Below, piece by piece: positions 17,140 to 18,283 of a stretch of 18,283 nt of DNA. How positions within the stretch are numbered: the first letter of the stretch is position 1; the number at the start of each line of letters is the position of its first letter. The translations under genes were made by a program, and so were the position numbers. Origin of the DNA: Cytophagales bacterium (lineage in GTDB: Bacteria > Bacteroidota > Bacteroidia > Cytophagales > Cyclobacteriaceae); the NCBI GenBank assembly GCA_027317105.1, contig DAHVFH010000088.1:1-18283 (forward strand), read 5' to 3'. The notes beneath the pieces were generated by a model. The model was not told the DNA's origin and searched no databases. It worked only from the letters and a program-made list of their open reading frames with translations.

Positions 17140-17171
17140 CAAATATAGAAAGGTTTTGTTAGTTCTGCAAA
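17140..17171 (-). promoter_or_regulatory. Bacteroidota-type promoter for the GbsR-like gene
   Basis: On the minus strand a TTTG (17171-17168) is followed after exactly 20 nt by TATATTTG (17147-17140), a full match to the TAnnTTTG box used by the Bacteroidota primary sigma factor with the usual spacing. The start codon lies 31 nt downstream of the box. The upstream TTTG lies inside the spacer of the 24-bp dyad, so a protein bound there would cover it. Confidence 0.75.
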
Positions 17172-17182
17172 TTAAGAACTAA
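17159..17182. promoter_or_regulatory. 24-bp dyad over the regulator's own promoter (site 1)
   Basis: TTAGTTCT (17159-17166), spacer GCAAATTA, AGAACTAA (17175-17182). It is the same as site 2 in both arms and in spacer length. It covers the upstream promoter element of the regulator gene, which fits repression by the gene's own product. Confidence 0.78.
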
Positions 17183-17218
17183 ACATATTTTACTGAAATT
17201 TTTTCATTTGAGTAGCTG

Positions 17219-17395
17219 TTAAGAGGGCTTTAGCACATCTTTAGCTTTAAGGAAATTACTGTAGATATGATGCGCAGGATTGATAAAAGCTCGGGCGTAG
17301 TGCTCTGGCTTGATCCTCGTACCTTTTGTATGGCTGCTTGATTTACTACGAGGCAACAAAGACAAAAATAAAAATGATGTGGGACACACACCTTG
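17219..17395 (-). pseudogene. Possible C-terminal gene remnant (unrecognised)
   Basis: A minus-strand frame without a good start, open from just after a TGA at 17396-17398 and ending with TAA at 17219-17221, finishes with IKPEHYARAFINPAHHIYSN then FLKAKDVLKPS. That composition (balanced charge, aromatic and proline content) looks like a real protein C-terminus, while the residues before it (CPTSFLFLSLL) do not. I do not recognise the family. It may be the tail of a gene whose upstream part has been lost, possibly a transposase given the nearby mobile DNA, or it may be a chance frame. The region upstream on the same strand (to 17552) holds only a weak 68-codon frame. Confidence 0.25.
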
Positions 17396-17880
17396 TCATT
17401 GAGCTTTCTGAGATGTGGAGTAGATTTATTTTCTTCGTTGCAACAAAAAGCAATTCTGTGATCCCAATCGGGTCTTCAACATTTCGATAATCTGATTTTT
17501 TTGAAATTATTGTAAACTTTCTGGATTTGACCATAAGATGGTTTCCTCGCAACTAAGGTTACCCAACCTCTAACTTAAATCTTATCGTTGACCGTAACTT
17601 AAACTATAGTTTGACCAATTGGTGGGTCATTTAATAATGTACTTCAACCTGATAACCCAGTCACCTACAATTTTCTTTATTTCTGAGCAGCCCTGCAAGT
17701 TTTTATGATATTTTATTTGCCGAAATCGCGAACAATTAAAAATGTTCATTTCTCTTGATTTTCTGCCAAAATAAAAAATTAAAATATGCCTACTGATTTT
17801 CAGACAGCGCGCTAATTTCCAAAGATTTTGGTTTTTTTATCTCGACTTGAAAACTTAATTTTTAAGAGCAAATCCCAGAT

Positions 17881-17905
17881 TTTATCCCGCCTTTGGCGGG
17901 ATAAA
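17881..17905. repeat. Perfect 11-bp-stem hairpin, terminator-like or dispersed repeat
   Basis: TTTATCCCGCC (17881-17891), loop TTT, GGCGGGATAAA (17895-17905) form a perfect stem. The GC-rich core and three-base loop would be very stable. On + it is followed only by TTTTC (17905-17910), so terminator strength would be modest, and no gene clearly ends just before it on either strand. Short CCCGCC/GGCGGG hairpins of this kind can be dispersed repeats in Bacteroidota genomes. Its role is unresolved. Confidence 0.6.
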
Positions 17906-18029
17906 TTTTCGTCCCAAATAAGACTTTTTAAAGATTTGTCGACCATTGTTACTGAATCCTATTGGTAAGTTTTCGTTGCTACCTTTTTAGTACGGGCTTT
18001 CCGTTAAGCTAATTTATTTTTTCGCAAGG

Positions 18030-18046
18030 GTAACCAATTTGGTTAC
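18030..18046. promoter_or_regulatory. Palindrome upstream of higB-like toxin gene, candidate TA operator
   Basis: GTAACCA (18030-18036), ATT, TGGTTAC (18040-18046) is a perfect 7-bp-arm dyad. With a single extra T on the right side the arms extend by AAGG/CCTT to 11 pairs. Another GTAAC follows at 18053. It ends 18 bp before the toxin ATG, the usual place for the operator bound by an antitoxin or toxin-antitoxin complex. Confidence 0.55.
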
Positions 18047-18064
18047 TCCTTCGTAACTTGCACT

Positions 18065-18283
18065 ATGAATATTTACAATCGGAGTTCGCTTACTGCTTTT
18101 TACCGTAAGCATCCTGATTGCAAAGAGACCCTTGAAAAATGGTATCATGATGTGGAATCCAAAAGGTGGAGACGACCAGGTGATGTTACCCAGGACTTTA
18201 GCACCGCTCGAACGGTTGGAAATGATCGGGCCATATTTCGCATTAATCACAATGATTACCGACTGATCGCTGAGATTAATTAC
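18065..18283 (+). CDS. higB: HigB-family mRNA-interferase toxin, 3'-partial
   Basis: An ATG at 18065 opens a frame of 73 codons that stays open to the last base. The translation begins MNIYNRSSLTAFYRKHPDCK and continues ETLEKWYHDV, RWRRPGDVTQDFSTARTVG, then NDRAIFRINHNDYRLIAEIN. This is the pattern of the HigB_toxin family (PF09907-type): start with a strand, a YRKHPDxKxxLEKWY helix, then VGNxRxVFxIxxNxYRLIxxINY. Such proteins cut mRNA in association with ribosomes and are held in check by a HigA antitoxin. The family is usually about 95-100 aa, so some 25 residues are missing. In HigBA systems the toxin gene comes first, so a HigA-type gene is expected just beyond the edge. Confidence 0.88.
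   Translation, partial: MNIYNRSSLTAFYRKHPDCKETLEKWYHDVESKRWRRPGDVTQDFSTARTVGNDRAIFRINHNDYRLIAEINY

Larger units (their letters stand above)
17183..18029. other. Long AT-rich region without a convincing intact gene
   Basis: Apart from the remnant-like frame at 17219-17395, I find no frame with a believable start, length and composition on either strand. The stretch holds a group of small dyads at 17601-17629 (AAACTATAGTTT, then TGACC...GGTCA) and a strong hairpin at 17881-17905. It separates the minus-strand series from the toxin gene and may be eroded mobile or accessory DNA. Confidence 0.5.

Noticed and set aside
17346..17552. 68-codon minus-strand frame as a small gene
   Set aside because: The start is TTG without a ribosome-binding site, the composition is irregular with a hydrophobic tail from T-rich DNA, and no family pattern is visible.
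18014..18250. 78-codon minus-strand frame at the right edge
   Set aside because: It is antisense to the HigB-like frame, whose translation fits a known toxin family; the minus-strand peptide resembles nothing.
1..18283. CRISPR arrays, tRNA or rRNA genes, defence islands
   Set aside because: No regularly spaced repeats, cloverleaf-like sequences or rRNA motifs were seen; apart from the partial HigB toxin no defence-type proteins are encoded.

Overview
The window looks like chromosomal DNA from a Bacteroidota bacterium, probably of the Cytophagales type. The reasons are moderate-to-low GC, few recognisable Shine-Dalgarno sites, a TTTG/TAnnTTTG promoter of the Bacteroidota type ahead of the GbsR-like regulator, and the style of the encoded proteins. 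No rRNA, tRNA or CRISPR array is visible.

Layout. A partial DDE (rve-type) transposase on the + strand enters from the left edge (1-1173). From 17108 down to 1445 there is one unbroken co-directional minus-strand series of genes with gaps of at most 71 nt. In transcription order: a GbsR/MarR-like regulator; a TolC-like outer-membrane channel; a membrane-fusion adaptor; an RND (HAE1-type) pump split into two frames by an apparent one-base lesion; a TetR-type regulator; an outer-membrane beta-barrel protein; a LolD-like ATPase; three FtsX/LolC-E-type permeases, two of them tandem paralogues; a LolA-like periplasmic protein; and a GH20 beta-N-acetylhexosaminidase. From 17109 to 18064 there is about 950 nt without a convincing intact gene. 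It carries a promoter, several dyads and what may be a gene remnant. At the right edge a + strand HigB-family toxin gene starts at 18065 and runs off the window.

How the genes fit together. The first block is a complete tripartite efflux system under a GbsR-like regulator. The same 24-bp dyad, TTAGTTCT-N8-AGAACTAA, lies on the regulator's own promoter and again between the regulator and the tolC-like gene, which makes it a strong candidate operator. The second block (TetR, barrel, ATPase, three permeases, LolA-like protein) has parts in the cytoplasm, inner membrane, periplasm and outer membrane. It reads as a Lol-like trans-envelope transport machine with its own regulator; its cargo cannot be read from the sequence. 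A 16-bp perfect palindrome directly ahead of the TetR gene is a candidate autoregulatory operator. The GH20 enzyme closes the series and has an unusual insertion of about 120 residues inside its catalytic domain.

The points most worth checking are the paired GbsR operators, the frameshifted pump, the one-ATPase/three-permease Lol-like cluster, and the toxin gene with its palindromic upstream element at the right edge.
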